A stretch of DNA of 22,916 nucleotides from an uncultured Peptococcaceae bacterium (GCA_958417755.1 CATZDY010000038.1:1-22916), one strand, 5' to 3'; shown: positions 6,634 through 15,888, numbered from the stretch's first letter. A program made the numbers and translations. The notes: generated by a model not told the origin, from the sequence alone.

Positions 6634-7668
6634 ATGGGTGAACAAATGACTTCTATGGAAAGATTAATGGCTGTGATTCACAAACAAATACCAGATCGGG
6701 TTCCCTTTATTTTAGAACCCAGGGAATATAGTTTGGCCCACTTGGGCGTAAAATTTTCAGAATGCTATAAAGATCCAGATATTTATGTGCAAGCACAATT
6801 GAAAATGTTGGAAGATTATCATGTGGATAGTGTGTGGGACATTTGGTGTACTCCTGCGGTGGACGAAGCCATGGGAGCTCATATGGAGATTCCTGATGAT
6901 GACGCTCCGTGGATTCATGAGCCCATTATCCATAGCAAGGATGATATAGCAAAATTAAAAATAGTAGATCCTTATCAAGACGGCCGGTTGCCATATATGC
7001 TGGAAGTCATCCGCAGATTGAGAAAAGCTGTGGGCCCTGATGTTCCGCTTTTTGCTTGGACCTCCCAGGCTTTTCGGACAGCATGCATGTTGCGTGGCAG
7101 TGCCCAATTGTATTTGGATGTTATCCTTGAACCACAATTGGTAAAGGATTTGTTGGAAATTTCATTGATTAACTTAAAAGCCTATTGTAAGGCAGCCATA
7201 GAAGCTGGGGCAGACGTCATTTGCACATCTAATCCAGTGGCCAATATGGATTGTATTTCCCGTAAACATTTTGAGGAGTTTTCCCATCCCTATACAATGG
7301 AATTATTTAAGGCTTGCAAAGAATATGGTGCCAAAGCCACCATGTATCATACTTGTGGTCTTTGGACCGATAGATTTGATTTGTTATGTCAAGAAAATAT
7401 TGATATGTTCCATGTGGACAAAGTGGATATTCCTGAATTCAAGAAACAATATAGTGATTATGTGGTTACCATGGGGAATGTCAGAACTGTGGTAAGCTTG
7501 TTGCAAGGTACCCCAGAACATGTATTTGAGGAAACCAAGCGTTGTTTGGAAGAAGGAAAGCCTGGTGGACGTTATGTGATTAGTGGGGATTGTGCTGTGC
7601 CAAGGGATACGCCTCACGAAAATGTTTTGGCCATGGCAGAGGCAGTCCAAAAATATGCTGCTTATTAA
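6634..7668 (+). CDS. UroD-family corrinoid-dependent methyltransferase (MtaA/CmuA/O-demethylase type)
   Basis: About 344 residues of the uroporphyrinogen decarboxylase superfamily. MTSMERLMAVIHKQIPDRVP is the standard N-terminus. Zinc ligands are recognisable as His239 and Cys241 in YHTCG and Cys320 in SGDCAVPRDTPHENV, matching the H-x-C...C pattern of MtaA/MtbA. Such enzymes either demethylate a substrate onto a corrinoid protein, as in acetogen O-demethylases, or pass methyl from corrinoid to a thiol. In a non-methanogen beside its own corrinoid gene I favour substrate demethylation. ATG 6634 follows GGGAGGTG and lies 2 nt after the corrinoid stop, indicating coupling. The substrate is unknown: methoxylated, methylated-N or thioether compounds are all possible. 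Confidence 0.88.
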   Translation: MGEQMTSMERLMAVIHKQIPDRVPFILEPREYSLAHLGVKFSECYKDPDIYVQAQLKMLEDYHVDSVWDIWCTPAVDEAMGAHMEIPDDDAPWIHEPIIHSKDDIAKLKIVDPYQDGRLPYMLEVIRRLRKAVGPDVPLFAWTSQAFRTACMLRGSAQLYLDVILEPQLVKDLLEISLINLKAYCKAAIEAGADVICTSNPVANMDCISRKHFEEFSHPYTMELFKACKEYGAKATMYHTCGLWTDRFDLLCQENIDMFHVDKVDIPEFKKQYSDYVVTMGNVRTVVSLLQGTPEHVFEETKRCLEEGKPGGRYVISGDCAVPRDTPHENVLAMAEAVQKYAAY

Positions 7669-7816
7669 AATAAAAAATGTAAGCAAAATAGCATGTAAGC
7701 AGGTATAAACACAAAAATTGCCTAAAATATTCTGGACTTTTCTTGTATCCTTCATAAGCATCTAAGGGCTAATGGACATCAAGAAATATGAAGATGCAAT
7801 GGATTGCCAGAATGAT

Positions 7817-7856
7817 GTAAGCCGAAAGAAACTTTCTTTCGGCTTACTTTGTTTTA
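7817..7856 (+). terminator. Intrinsic terminator after the methyltransferase gene
   Basis: A 13-bp perfect stem, GTAAGCCGAAAGA (7817-7829) with TCTTTCGGCTTAC (7835-7847), a 5-nt loop, then TTTGTTTTA. It ends the catabolic island. Confidence 0.85.
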
Positions 7857-8502
7857 TCCCTATGATTGGCCTTAAGATTGTTAATTTTATGTAAAAAAAC
7901 TTGGAATGCTCTTTTATACTCAATGGACTCATGATAAAATTGATTGTTATTGCATGGTAAATAATTTTAGCGGTAAAGGGAAATGAGGTAATTTTTATAT
8001 CCATGGGATGCCAGGGATTTGCTGAAAAATGCAAAGAATATTATTTTAGCCTTTACATAGATCGATTGCAAAAACAGAAAGTTAATGTATGATAAAATAG
8101 TAAATAAAAATTGGAAATTCATCTGCTATGAAAACAACATATTGAAGGATAAAACGTGCTATAATGAAAGGGATATGCAAAGAAAAGAGAATTTGCTGAA
8201 AATATGCTGATAAGAGAAAAATATTTTGAAATCATGATAAAAGAAAGGATAGTATTACATATTTTTAGTATTTTTAAATAAAGGAATATAAGTTGCAAGG
8301 GATGCTGAAAATATACTGAAATGATAAAGCAAAGAAAACATGAAATCTTAATTTTGTCAGCATAGAGGAAAATACATACAAGATGGATAGGCCTTCTATA
8401 AAGTTGTTTTGAAAAAAGAGGACAGATTGGGGTTGTTGCATGTATCAATGGTTGCAAAGATTTGACATGGTTGTTTAAGCACCATAAAGGGGCCAAATAG
8501 TT
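7857..8502. other. Long AT-rich non-coding stretch with degenerate repeats
   Basis: No convincing gene on either strand. The minus-strand readings are hydrophobic or aromatic shadows without ribosome sites. It holds two near copies of TGCTGAAAATATGCTGA (around 8194 and 8303) and three AAGCAAAG/ATGCAAAG pieces next to them. ATGATAA occurs four times (7931, 8089, 8234, 8321). A small regulatory RNA or decayed repeat is possible, but no clear secondary structure or terminator supports one. Confidence 0.5.
8157..8165 (+). promoter_or_regulatory. Extended -10 promoter candidate upstream of radC
   Basis: TGCTATAAT combines a TGn extension with a perfect TATAAT (8160-8165). No good -35 is present. 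A transcript from here would have a leader of about 330 nt before radC. Confidence 0.4.
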
Positions 8503-9189
8503 ATGGACTATAGAATCACCATCAAGGATATGCCGCAAGATCAACGTCCAAGGGAACGCTTGTTGCGGGAAGGTCCTGAGGTGTTAACAGATAGTGAATT
8601 GCTTGCTATTTTATTGCATACTGGCACAAAGAAAAATAGTGCTTTGGATTTGGCAACAAAAATCATTAGTTCTTTTGGTGGATTAAGGGAGCTATTATCC
8701 TTAACGCAAGAAGAACTGTTGGCTGTACATGGGGTAGGTCTTGCCAAAGTAGCCCAAATTAAAGCCGCGTTGGAATTGGGTCGCAGGGTGTCTTCTAGTC
8801 ATATAGGAGAACGGCCTCAGATTCGATGCCCAGAAGATGTGGCTGGGCTTGTGATGGAAGAAATGCGTCATTTGGATCGAGAACACTTTGTGGTTTTGGC
8901 CTTAAATACCAAAAATCAAGTTCTCATGAAAGAAACCGTTTCCATTGGTACATTGAATTCATCTTTGGTACATCCCCGGGAAGTATTTAAAAATGCTTTG
9001 CGCCGTAGTGCAGCAGCTGTTATTTTGGTGCATAATCATCCCAGTGGTGATCCTACACCCAGTGGGAATGATATTAAGATAACCCAGCAGTTACAAGAAG
9101 CTGGAAATATTGTGGGTATACAAGTGTTGGATCATATTGTCATAGGAGACAATACTTTTATTGGTTTAAAAGCCAAAGGCATCATATAA
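8503..9189 (+). CDS. radC: RadC/YsxA family JAMM-domain protein
   Basis: A 228-residue full-length RadC. An N-terminal helix-hairpin-helix region ([18 protein letters not shown], about 72-89) is followed by the MPN/JAMM domain with [14 protein letters not shown], giving metal-ligand candidates H177, H179 and D190. ATG 8503 follows AAAGGGG (8486-8492). Biochemical function remains unsettled for this family despite the name; a direct DNA-repair role is not established. It is the usual first gene of the mreBCD/min cluster in Firmicutes and lies 16 nt before mreB, so it is probably co-transcribed with it. Confidence 0.95.
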   Translation: MDYRITIKDMPQDQRPRERLLREGPEVLTDSELLAILLHTGTKKNSALDLATKIISSFGGLRELLSLTQEELLAVHGVGLAKVAQIKAALELGRRVSSSHIGERPQIRCPEDVAGLVMEEMRHLDREHFVVLALNTKNQVLMKETVSIGTLNSSLVHPREVFKNALRRSAAAVILVHNHPSGDPTPSGNDIKITQQLQEAGNIVGIQVLDHIVIGDNTFIGLKAKGII

Positions 9190-9205
9190 AGAAAGGGGCC
9201 AGAAG

Positions 9206-10237
9206 ATGCGCATTGGAGTGTTTTCAAAGGATATGGGCATTGATTTGGGTACCGCCAATTCATTGGTATATGTAAAAGGAAAAGGAATTGTTTTACGGGA
9301 ACCTTCCGTTGTGGCAATACAAAGAGATAGTGGTCAAGTGCTGGCTGTGGGCGAAGAAGCAAAACAGATGATTGGCCGTACACCAGGCAATATTGTAGCC
9401 ATTCGGCCGATGAAAGATGGCGTTATTGCGGATTTTGATGTCACCCAAAGTATGATTAAATATTTTATTAGCAAAGCCATGCGCGACAGAACATTTTTGG
9501 TGCATCCCAGGGTGGTTGTTTCCGTTCCTTCAGGGGTGACTGCTGTGGAAGAGCGGGCTGTACGGGAAGCTGCTATGCAAGCTGGGGCCAGGGAAGCCTA
9601 CTTGGTGGAAGAGCCAATGGCAGCTGCCATTGGGGCAGGTTTACCTGTTCACGAGCCCACAGGCAATATGGTGGTGGATATTGGGGGCGGAACCACAGAG
9701 GTAGCGGTGATTTCTTTGGGGGGTATTGTGGTTAGCCGATCTATACGTATTGCGGGCGATGAGATGGATGACGCCATTATACAACATGTAAAAAAAGCGT
9801 ATAATCTAATGATTGGGGAAAGAACTTCCGAAGAAATTAAAATTGAAATTGGTACTGCCTATCCCTATGATACTACAGAATCCTATGATATTCGGGGAAG
9901 AGATTTAATCACAGGCTTGCCGAAAACAGTGAATATTACGTCGGAAGAAATCTACAAAGCTTTATCTGAACCAGTGACTTCTATTTTAGAAGCCATCAAA
10001 GCTACATTAGAGCATACGCCGCCGGAATTGGCTGCAGATATTATGGATCGAGGGATTGTCATGGCTGGAGGCGGTTCCTTGCTAAGGGGATTGGATCGTT
10101 TAGTCAGTGAACAAACAGGAATGCCTGTACATCTTTCGGATGATCCTTTGCTGGCTGTGGCTTATGGAACCGGTAGAGTTCTGGAAAATATTGAGATTTT
10201 GCGCAAGGTATTAATTCAACCCAAGAGAATATCGTAA
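9206..10237 (+). CDS. mreB: Rod-shape determining actin homologue MreB
   Basis: A 343-residue bacterial actin. Phosphate and nucleotide motifs are clear: [14 protein letters not shown] (10-23), [18 protein letters not shown] in the middle, and [16 protein letters not shown] near residue 290. The N-terminal MRIGVFSKD could help membrane contact. It polymerises under the membrane and organises the elongasome with MreC, MreD, RodA and the class B PBP encoded downstream. The ribosome site GAAAGGGG (9191-9198) fits ATG 9206. Spore-formers often carry an Mbl paralogue of similar size, but position after radC supports MreB. Confidence 0.96.
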   Translation: MRIGVFSKDMGIDLGTANSLVYVKGKGIVLREPSVVAIQRDSGQVLAVGEEAKQMIGRTPGNIVAIRPMKDGVIADFDVTQSMIKYFISKAMRDRTFLVHPRVVVSVPSGVTAVEERAVREAAMQAGAREAYLVEEPMAAAIGAGLPVHEPTGNMVVDIGGGTTEVAVISLGGIVVSRSIRIAGDEMDDAIIQHVKKAYNLMIGERTSEEIKIEIGTAYPYDTTESYDIRGRDLITGLPKTVNITSEEIYKALSEPVTSILEAIKATLEHTPPELAADIMDRGIVMAGGGSLLRGLDRLVSEQTGMPVHLSDDPLLAVAYGTGRVLENIEILRKVLIQPKRIS

Positions 10238-10294
10238 AGTAAAACTAAAATGATATAAAATATTTTATATTTTGTTTAACTTGAGGTGAAGTAT

Positions 10295-11212
10295 TTGTCC
10301 CGGTGGCTAGCCTATAAAAAAGTGATTTTGCTTATTGTATTGGTGCTGGTGGCCTTGATTGTAATCAAATATACAGCTTTCAGCAAATCATCACCTTCTT
10401 CAGGAGAAAAATCATTGCGCAATGTATTGTTACCAGTGCAAAATGTGGCCACGCAATTGGGGCACCATGTAAAAGGATTGGTGTCCCTTCCTTTTGATAT
10501 GGTGACAGCTACAAAACATTATGATGAAATGGCTCAGAAGCTGGAAGAGGCAGAAGGGCAGCTCCGAGAACTGGAAGAATATCGCCAGGAAAATCAACGT
10601 TTGAAAGAACTGCTGGACTTTCGTTCAAACTTAGGAGAAGCCAGCGGATATCAAATGGTTACTGCTGCCATCATTGCCCGGGAGTCTGGGAATTGGTTTG
10701 GAACCATCCGCATTAATAAAGGCTCTGAGCAAGGCATTGCTAGCAACATGACAGTGGTATCTCCTTCTGGTTTAGTAGGCAGGGTAATTTCAGTCACAGA
10801 ACATAGTGCCGACGTTCTTTTGATTACAGATTCCCGCAGTGGCGTAGGCGCCTTGACCCAGAAGGACCGGATTCCAGGTATTGTTCAAGGGGTGGCGGCA
10901 GCCACAGGAAAGCTAGAGATGGTGCAAATTCCCATTGCTTCTACTGTAGAGAAAGGCCAAATCGTGGTGACAGCTGGCTTGGAAAGTCTTTATTTAAAAG
11001 GAATTCCCATTGGTACCATTACTTCTGTAAGTCGGGAAGGATCGGGATTATTTAATAGCGCAACCGTGACTCCTTTTGTGGATTTTGGTCGTTTGGAAGA
11101 GGTATTGGTGATTCTTACAGGCAATGATGGTCAAAGCGAAGTGAATACAGCAGCAATGTCTCCTCCTTGGGGGACAGCGGAAAATAGTGGCAGTGAGGCT
11201 AATGCAGGATAA
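10295..11212 (+). CDS. mreC: Rod-shape determining protein MreC
   Basis: About 305 residues: a short cytoplasmic N-terminus, one transmembrane helix (roughly 8-25, VILLIVLVLVALIVI), a coiled coil rich in E/L/Q (about 85-110), then the beta domain with NWFGTIRINKGSEQGI, VVSPSGLVGRV, DSRSGVGAL and VVTAGLESLYLKGIPIG. These are standard MreC blocks. The start is TTG 10295 because GAGGTGA (10284-10290) lies 4 nt upstream; the longer GTG reading from 10286 begins inside that ribosome site. The last 30 residues are low-complexity. It anchors the elongasome outside the membrane and activates the PBP2/RodA pair. Confidence 0.94.
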   Translation: MSRWLAYKKVILLIVLVLVALIVIKYTAFSKSSPSSGEKSLRNVLLPVQNVATQLGHHVKGLVSLPFDMVTATKHYDEMAQKLEEAEGQLRELEEYRQENQRLKELLDFRSNLGEASGYQMVTAAIIARESGNWFGTIRINKGSEQGIASNMTVVSPSGLVGRVISVTEHSADVLLITDSRSGVGALTQKDRIPGIVQGVAAATGKLEMVQIPIASTVEKGQIVVTAGLESLYLKGIPIGTITSVSREGSGLFNSATVTPFVDFGRLEEVLVILTGNDGQSEVNTAAMSPPWGTAENSGSEANAG

Positions 11213-11361
11213 TCGAAAAGTGCCCCAAAAGGTAAGTCAATACAAATGTATCTGACAAACTTTATTTTTAGATTGCAAAAGGGGTTTTGTTGATAGAGAA
11301 AAGCCTCCTGAGTTGATATGAAGTTTTCTTTATTTTATATCTGATAGATGGAGGTATTCTT

Positions 11362-11862
11362 TTGCGTTTTGTGATTTTATTCGTATTGATTTGCTGTGGC
11401 TTATTATTGCAAACATCTACTTTAAATTATTTTAGCATTGGTGGCGTAAAACCAGATTTGGTGCTGTTGTTGGTGGTTTTTAACGCCTTTGTGAGGGGCA
11501 ATCCCGAAGGGGCCAGGGTTGGTTTTTTTTCCGGTTTGTTGGTGGATATTATAGCGGGGGAATATTTTGGCCTGAATGCCTTATGTTATATGGCAGCAGG
11601 GCATTTTTCCGGTATATTGCATGATAAAGTATACAAAAATAGTTTTTTGATTGTTATGTTCATCATGTGGGTTACCTCTATGCTGGTGCAAATCCTTTAC
11701 TATATCATTTTGTGTTATGCGGGAACTGTGATGCCTTTAGGCGTGGTTTTGACGCGGGTGATGATACCCACAGCAGTGTATACCTCTTTGTTGGTGCCAT
11801 TGTTTTATAAAAAATTTTTAAAATCCAATCAAAACGGTTGGTTGAAAGGCAAGGGAGTATAA
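11362..11862 (+). CDS. mreD: Rod-shape determining membrane protein MreD
   Basis: A 166-residue hydrophobic protein with about five membrane segments, the usual length. GGVKPDLVLLLVVFNAFVRG and GFFSGLLVDIIAGEYFGLNAL (about 27-70) are recognisable MreD segments. The start is TTG 11362, well placed after ATGGAGGT (11349-11356). It lies 149 nt after mreC and 38 nt before the PBP gene. It acts with MreC at the membrane in side-wall synthesis. Confidence 0.92.
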   Translation: MRFVILFVLICCGLLLQTSTLNYFSIGGVKPDLVLLLVVFNAFVRGNPEGARVGFFSGLLVDIIAGEYFGLNALCYMAAGHFSGILHDKVYKNSFLIVMFIMWVTSMLVQILYYIILCYAGTVMPLGVVLTRVMIPTAVYTSLLVPLFYKKFLKSNQNGWLKGKGV

Positions 11863-11900
11863 AAACCTTCAGATATTTTAGGCAATGAAAGGGTAGCGTT

Positions 11901-14204
11901 GTGAAATTAAAAGTTTTACAGAAAAAACTAAAAATATTTACAGCACTATTGGGTATATTTTTTGTATTGTTGGTATTGCGTTTGGCATATATGCAAGTTT
12001 TTGAAGTGGATCGTTATAGGACTTTGGCCACGCAAAACCATCAACGCATGATTGCAGTGGAAGCCCCCCGGGGTGAAATATTGGATAAAAATGATGTACG
12101 GATTGTTTCTAATAAACCGGTATATACAGTTTCCCTAGCCTATTTAGGTATGAAGGACAATGAAGATGTGATTGAGAATTTGGCAAAGCTATTGTCTGCA
12201 GAGGAAGCTTTTCAAGATATGTCCCAAGAGCAAATCAGTGAGGAAATTCGCAGTAAATTAGAAGCGCAAAAAGTATTGTATGAGCCAGTGAAGCTTGCCA
12301 CCAATGTATCCCAACGAACTGTAAACTTAATAGAAGAGATGACTTTGGAGCTACCTGGTGTAACGGTAGATGTGGAGCCAGTGCGATATTATCCTTATCA
12401 AGATCTATTTGGGGATGTATTGGGGTATGTACGGGAAATTACAGCAGAAGAATTAAAATTATATAATGAAGATATATCCAATCAAAATCCTTCCCTAGCC
12501 AAGCAAAAGTATGTCATGGGGGATAGGGTTGGTAAAGTAGGGCTTGAAAAATATTATGAACAATACTTAAGAGGGGAAAAGGGAGCCCGCAAAGTAGAAG
12601 TGGATGCCTATGGCAAGCCGGTCCGAGATTTGGGGATGGATGAAGCTGTTCCAGGGAACAATCTGAAATTAACAGTGGATTCCCGCTTGCAGAGGGTGGT
12701 GCAAACAGCCCTGACTGAGGGACTGGCCAGGGCTAAATATTTAGGCTATGGTCATGCTCATTCAGGAGAAGTGCCCAAAGCAATAGCAGTGGTGCAGGAT
12801 GTACGAACCGGGGCTGTGCTGGCCATGGCCTATGCGCCCAGTTATGATTTAAATGTATTTTCTGGTAATTTGAGCGGAAAAGTATATGAGGAATTGGTAA
12901 AAAGCGGTGCTTTAAAGAATCATGCCATTCAGTCTGTCTATGCCCCAGGATCAACCTTTAAAATGGCTACCCTTACTTCTTTTTTAGAATCAGGAAAAGC
13001 AACCCCTAGTTCCACAATTTATGATACAGGAAGGTATAAGACCAAAAATGACTGGAAAGCAGGGGGACATGGCAATGTAGATCCTGTAAGAGCCATCAAA
13101 TATTCCTGCGATACTTTTTTCTATATCTTTGGTGAAGCCACTGGACCTGAAATTATGGGTCAATATGCCAAAGAATATGGATTTGGCCAATTGACAGGAA
13201 TTGATTTGCCAGGGGAAGAAAAGGGCGTGATTGCTTCAAAAGAGCGCAAAAAAGAGCTTTGGGGAAACAATCCTGATAAACAAAAAAGGGACTGGGAATC
13301 CCAATGGCATGATTATGATAGCATGGATATGGCCATTGGGCAACAGGAAACCAAGGTAACTGCCTTACAATTGGTAAATTATACATCTGCCTTGGCCAAT
13401 GGAGGAACGCTGTATCGTCCTTATTTGGTGGATCAAGTCATTAGTCCGGACGGTACGGTGTTATTGCAAAATGAGCCTCAAGTGTTGAATAAAGTAAGCA
13501 TTTCTGAAGGGAATCTAAAATTAATTCAAAAGGGTATGCATGAAGTCACCACAGTCGGGGGAACTGGTTATGGCATATTTTCCAATGCCTATTCTGTGGC
13601 AGCAAAGAGTGGTACAGCTGAAGTAACGGATAAAGTTGACAATACTGCTTTATTTGTAGCCTATGCGCCCTTTGATAAACCTGAGGTGGCTGTTTCCGTG
13701 ATTGTTGAGTATGGTGGCGGGGGAGGTAGTGTGGCTGGCCCGGTGGCTAAAGATATCTTGAATGCTTATTTTGAATTAAGGGATAAACCTGTGGAAGAGG
13801 AAGAAGTAAAACCAACTGAACCTAGCAACCAAAGCCAAAGCAATCGGCCTGTAGAAAATTCGGTTCCTTCTTCATTGCCTCCTGTACAGCTGCCCCCAGT
13901 GGCCACAGAGCAAAATACCCAACAGAATACCCAAACAGATACGCCGCAAAATGAGAATGTTGCTCCTCCACCGGATGCAGGCCAGATTGTTGTTCCAGAG
14001 CAAGTCAATCCACCGGCTCCTGTGGATCCAGGAACCCCTTCAGGGCCAGAGCAGCAAACAGAGCAAGGAAATGAGCCCCCTCCTCCTCCTGTTGAACCGC
14101 TGAATCCTAATTCTGGAGATGGCATCCCTCCTGTGGCGCCCCCAGAAAATTCGGTGACGCAAAATGGAAATGTTAACCTTGGAACCGGTGACGCTGGACC
14201 ATAA
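11901..14204 (+). CDS. mrdA: Class B penicillin-binding protein 2 (elongation transpeptidase)
   Basis: A 767-residue protein with an N-terminal membrane anchor (about 12-30) and a PBP dimerisation domain starting with RMIAVEAPRGEILDKN (about 49-64). The transpeptidase domain carries S351-TFK, S402-C-D and K569-SGT. GTG 11901 follows GAAAGGG. Context after mreBCD makes it the elongation PBP2 partner of RodA rather than FtsI or SpoVD, and it has no PASTA domain. The catalytic domain ends near residue 628. Some 135 further residues are rich in Pro, Gln, Asn and Glu, far beyond what transpeptidase activity needs. This tail is probably an extracytoplasmic disordered extension in the wall. A terminator follows at 14263. 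Confidence 0.93.
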   Translation: MKLKVLQKKLKIFTALLGIFFVLLVLRLAYMQVFEVDRYRTLATQNHQRMIAVEAPRGEILDKNDVRIVSNKPVYTVSLAYLGMKDNEDVIENLAKLLSAEEAFQDMSQEQISEEIRSKLEAQKVLYEPVKLATNVSQRTVNLIEEMTLELPGVTVDVEPVRYYPYQDLFGDVLGYVREITAEELKLYNEDISNQNPSLAKQKYVMGDRVGKVGLEKYYEQYLRGEKGARKVEVDAYGKPVRDLGMDEAVPGNNLKLTVDSRLQRVVQTALTEGLARAKYLGYGHAHSGEVPKAIAVVQDVRTGAVLAMAYAPSYDLNVFSGNLSGKVYEELVKSGALKNHAIQSVYAPGSTFKMATLTSFLESGKATPSSTIYDTGRYKTKNDWKAGGHGNVDPVRAIKYSCDTFFYIFGEATGPEIMGQYAKEYGFGQLTGIDLPGEEKGVIASKERKKELWGNNPDKQKRDWESQWHDYDSMDMAIGQQETKVTALQLVNYTSALANGGTLYRPYLVDQVISPDGTVLLQNEPQVLNKVSISEGNLKLIQKGMHEVTTVGGTGYGIFSNAYSVAAKSGTAEVTDKVDNTALFVAYAPFDKPEVAVSVIVEYGGGGGSVAGPVAKDILNAYFELRDKPVEEEEVKPTEPSNQSQSNRPVENSVPSSLPPVQLPPVATEQNTQQNTQTDTPQNENVAPPPDAGQIVVPEQVNPPAPVDPGTPSGPEQQTEQGNEPPPPPVEPLNPNSGDGIPPVAPPENSVTQNGNVNLGTGDAGP

Positions 14205-14622
14205 TCAGTGGAGGGCTATGTAGGGAATCGCGTTGAAATGGAGAATAAAACAGGATGAAGCTAAAAAGGAAGTCCTTTTGATGGACTTCCTTTTTGATAT
14301 GTAAAGCTTGATAAAAATTTTTTAGAAACAAGAAATAAATTCGAAAAACATTTTTTAGAATTTTGCTTGTCCATATGTTTTTTAGCAAGTAAAAATAAAT
14401 CTTACAGCAGAGTTATATGATGGGTTGTTTACAAAAAATACATTGACAATTCTTGCAACAGATAAGGCTTTGGAGAGATTCAATGCATTGTTGAAATTTT
14501 GAAGATAATTGCAAAAATCAGGGTTTTTTGTTGGTTTTTTGTGTTTTTTTATTTGAGCGATTAGAAGGATTTGGTTATTGATTTGTAGAAAAAGAATTCA
14601 TTCAAATGGAGGGTGAAGGTCC
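14205..14622. other. AT-rich intergenic region between PBP2 and minC
   Basis: 418 nt holding the terminator at 14263-14295 and then AT-rich sequence. I see no reading that could supply the missing MinC N-terminal domain; a TGA stop lies in frame at 14614-14616. A perfect TTGACA (14443-14448) has no acceptable -10 at 16-18 nt. The minC promoter must lie here but I cannot place it. Confidence 0.5.
14263..14295 (+). terminator. Intrinsic terminator after PBP2
   Basis: A 13-bp perfect stem, AAAAAGGAAGTCC (14263-14275) with GGACTTCCTTTTT (14283-14295) and a 7-nt loop, the right arm ending in T5. The A/T symmetry means it could work on both strands. It separates the mre operon from the min genes. 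Confidence 0.85.
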
Positions 14623-15036
14623 TTGGATAATACGCAAAAATATTTTGAAACTTGTTCCGATGGTGGAGAAGATTGTTTGGGAGAAGAAAATACCATATTG
14701 ATTAAACGGACTTTACGTTCTGGTCAACGTTTGCACTATGACGGCAATGTGGTGGTATTAGGGGATGTGAATCCTGGAGCTGAAATTGTGGCAGTGGGTA
14801 ATATTATTGTAATGGGACAGTTGCGAGGGGTGGTGCATGCTGGTGCTTCAGGAAACGAGAATGCATTGGTGATGTCCTTTCGTTTGGCTCCGACCCAGTT
14901 AAGAATTGCCAACCACATCACCAGAGCGCCGGATGGCGATTCGATGCAGAGCGATTGTCCAGAAATTGCTACCATAAAAAATGGTGTTGTAACCATAGAA
15001 CCGTTTCATTGTGGTATGGAGCGACAACACAAGTAA
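14623..15036 (+). CDS. minC: MinC, C-terminal domain only
   Basis: 137 residues containing just the MinC C-terminal beta-helix. TILIKRTLRSGQRL leads into GNVVVLGDVNPGAEIVAVGNIIVMGQLRGVVHAGA, a classic MinC_C signature, then SFRLAPTQLRIANHITRAP. Full MinC proteins have about 220 residues, with an N-terminal domain that antagonises FtsZ. Here only about 25 unrelated residues precede the C domain. The start is TTG 14623 after GGAGGGTGAAGG, and TGA at 14614-14616 closes the frame upstream, so the shortness is not a start-site error. The C domain dimerises, binds MinD and can also touch FtsZ, so it could still act. minD begins 45 nt downstream. Confidence 0.88.
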   Translation: MDNTQKYFETCSDGGEDCLGEENTILIKRTLRSGQRLHYDGNVVVLGDVNPGAEIVAVGNIIVMGQLRGVVHAGASGNENALVMSFRLAPTQLRIANHITRAPDGDSMQSDCPEIATIKNGVVTIEPFHCGMERQHK

Positions 15037-15081
15037 GATTTTGTAAAAAACAAGGTAACAAAATTAGGGAGGACAAGCTAT

Positions 15082-15873
15082 ATGGGAGAAGTAATTGTTG
15101 TTACTTCGGGAAAAGGGGGCGTGGGCAAAACCACGACTTCAGCAAATATTGGAACAGGTTTGGCCAGCACAGGCAACAAAGTGGTTTTGGTGGATGCTGA
15201 TATCGGTTTGCGTAATCTTGATGTGGTATTGGGACTTGAAAATAGAATTGTGTATGATATTACCAATGTGGTGGAAGGGCAAGTGTCTTATAAAAAGGCC
15301 TTGATCAAAGATAAGCGATTTGATTCTCTGTATCTTCTTCCTGCTGCCCAAACGAAAGATAAATCATCAGTGAATCCGGAGCAGATGGAAGAGCTTTGTG
15401 AACAATTAAAGCAGGAATTTGATTATATTATTATTGACTGTCCTGCTGGGATTGAACAAGGATTTAAAAATGCCATAGCTGGGGCCCAAAGGGCTGTGGT
15501 GGTGACAACCCCTGAGGTTTCTGCGGTTCGAGATGCAGACCGGATAGTAGGACTTCTGGAGGCCAATGAATTAAGGGATCCAAAGCTGATCGTAAACCGC
15601 CTGCGTTATAATATGGTTAAAGCCGGGGATATGATGAGCATTGATGATATCATTGATATTTTAGCCATAGATTTATTAGGCGTGGTTCCAGAAGATGAGA
15701 TGGTGGTCATTACCACCAACAAAGGGGAAACTGTGGTATTGGATGAAAAATCCCGTTCCGGCCAAGCGTATCGTAATATTGTGAAACGGATTCAAGGTGA
15801 AAATGTACCCCTGATGGATTTACAGACAGGCAACTTTTTTACCAAACTGAAAAAATTTGTGGGATTTAAATAG
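15082..15873 (+). CDS. minD: Septum site-determining ATPase MinD
   Basis: A 263-residue MinD. The deviant Walker A motif SGKGGVGKTT covers residues 9-18, with signature lysine K11 and catalytic K16. VLVDADIGLRNLDVVLGLENR and the YIIIDCPAGIEQGF Walker B region follow. The last residues, FFTKLKKFVGFK, form the amphipathic membrane-targeting helix. AGGGAGG (15066-15072) precedes ATG 15082. With MinE 15 nt downstream this is an oscillating MinCDE-type system rather than the DivIVA/MinJ type of Bacillus. Confidence 0.97.
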   Translation: MGEVIVVTSGKGGVGKTTTSANIGTGLASTGNKVVLVDADIGLRNLDVVLGLENRIVYDITNVVEGQVSYKKALIKDKRFDSLYLLPAAQTKDKSSVNPEQMEELCEQLKQEFDYIIIDCPAGIEQGFKNAIAGAQRAVVVTTPEVSAVRDADRIVGLLEANELRDPKLIVNRLRYNMVKAGDMMSIDDIIDILAIDLLGVVPEDEMVVITTNKGETVVLDEKSRSGQAYRNIVKRIQGENVPLMDLQTGNFFTKLKKFVGFK

Positions 15874-15888
15874 GGCGAGGGGGGAAAT

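Noticed and set aside
7762..8544. Minus-strand readings in the gap before radC
   Set aside because: Composition is typical of AT-rich noise (His/Ile/Phe/Tyr-rich), with no ribosome sites or recognisable domain.
10286..10294. GTG start for MreC
   Set aside because: It lies inside the ribosome site GAGGTGA; TTG 10295 is better placed.
13766..14125. Minus-strand reading of 119 residues, Gly/Ser/Thr-rich
   Set aside because: It is the antisense shadow of the proline-rich PBP2 tail and has no ribosome site.
14443..14448. Perfect TTGACA as the minC promoter -35
   Set aside because: No acceptable -10 at 16-18 nt downstream.
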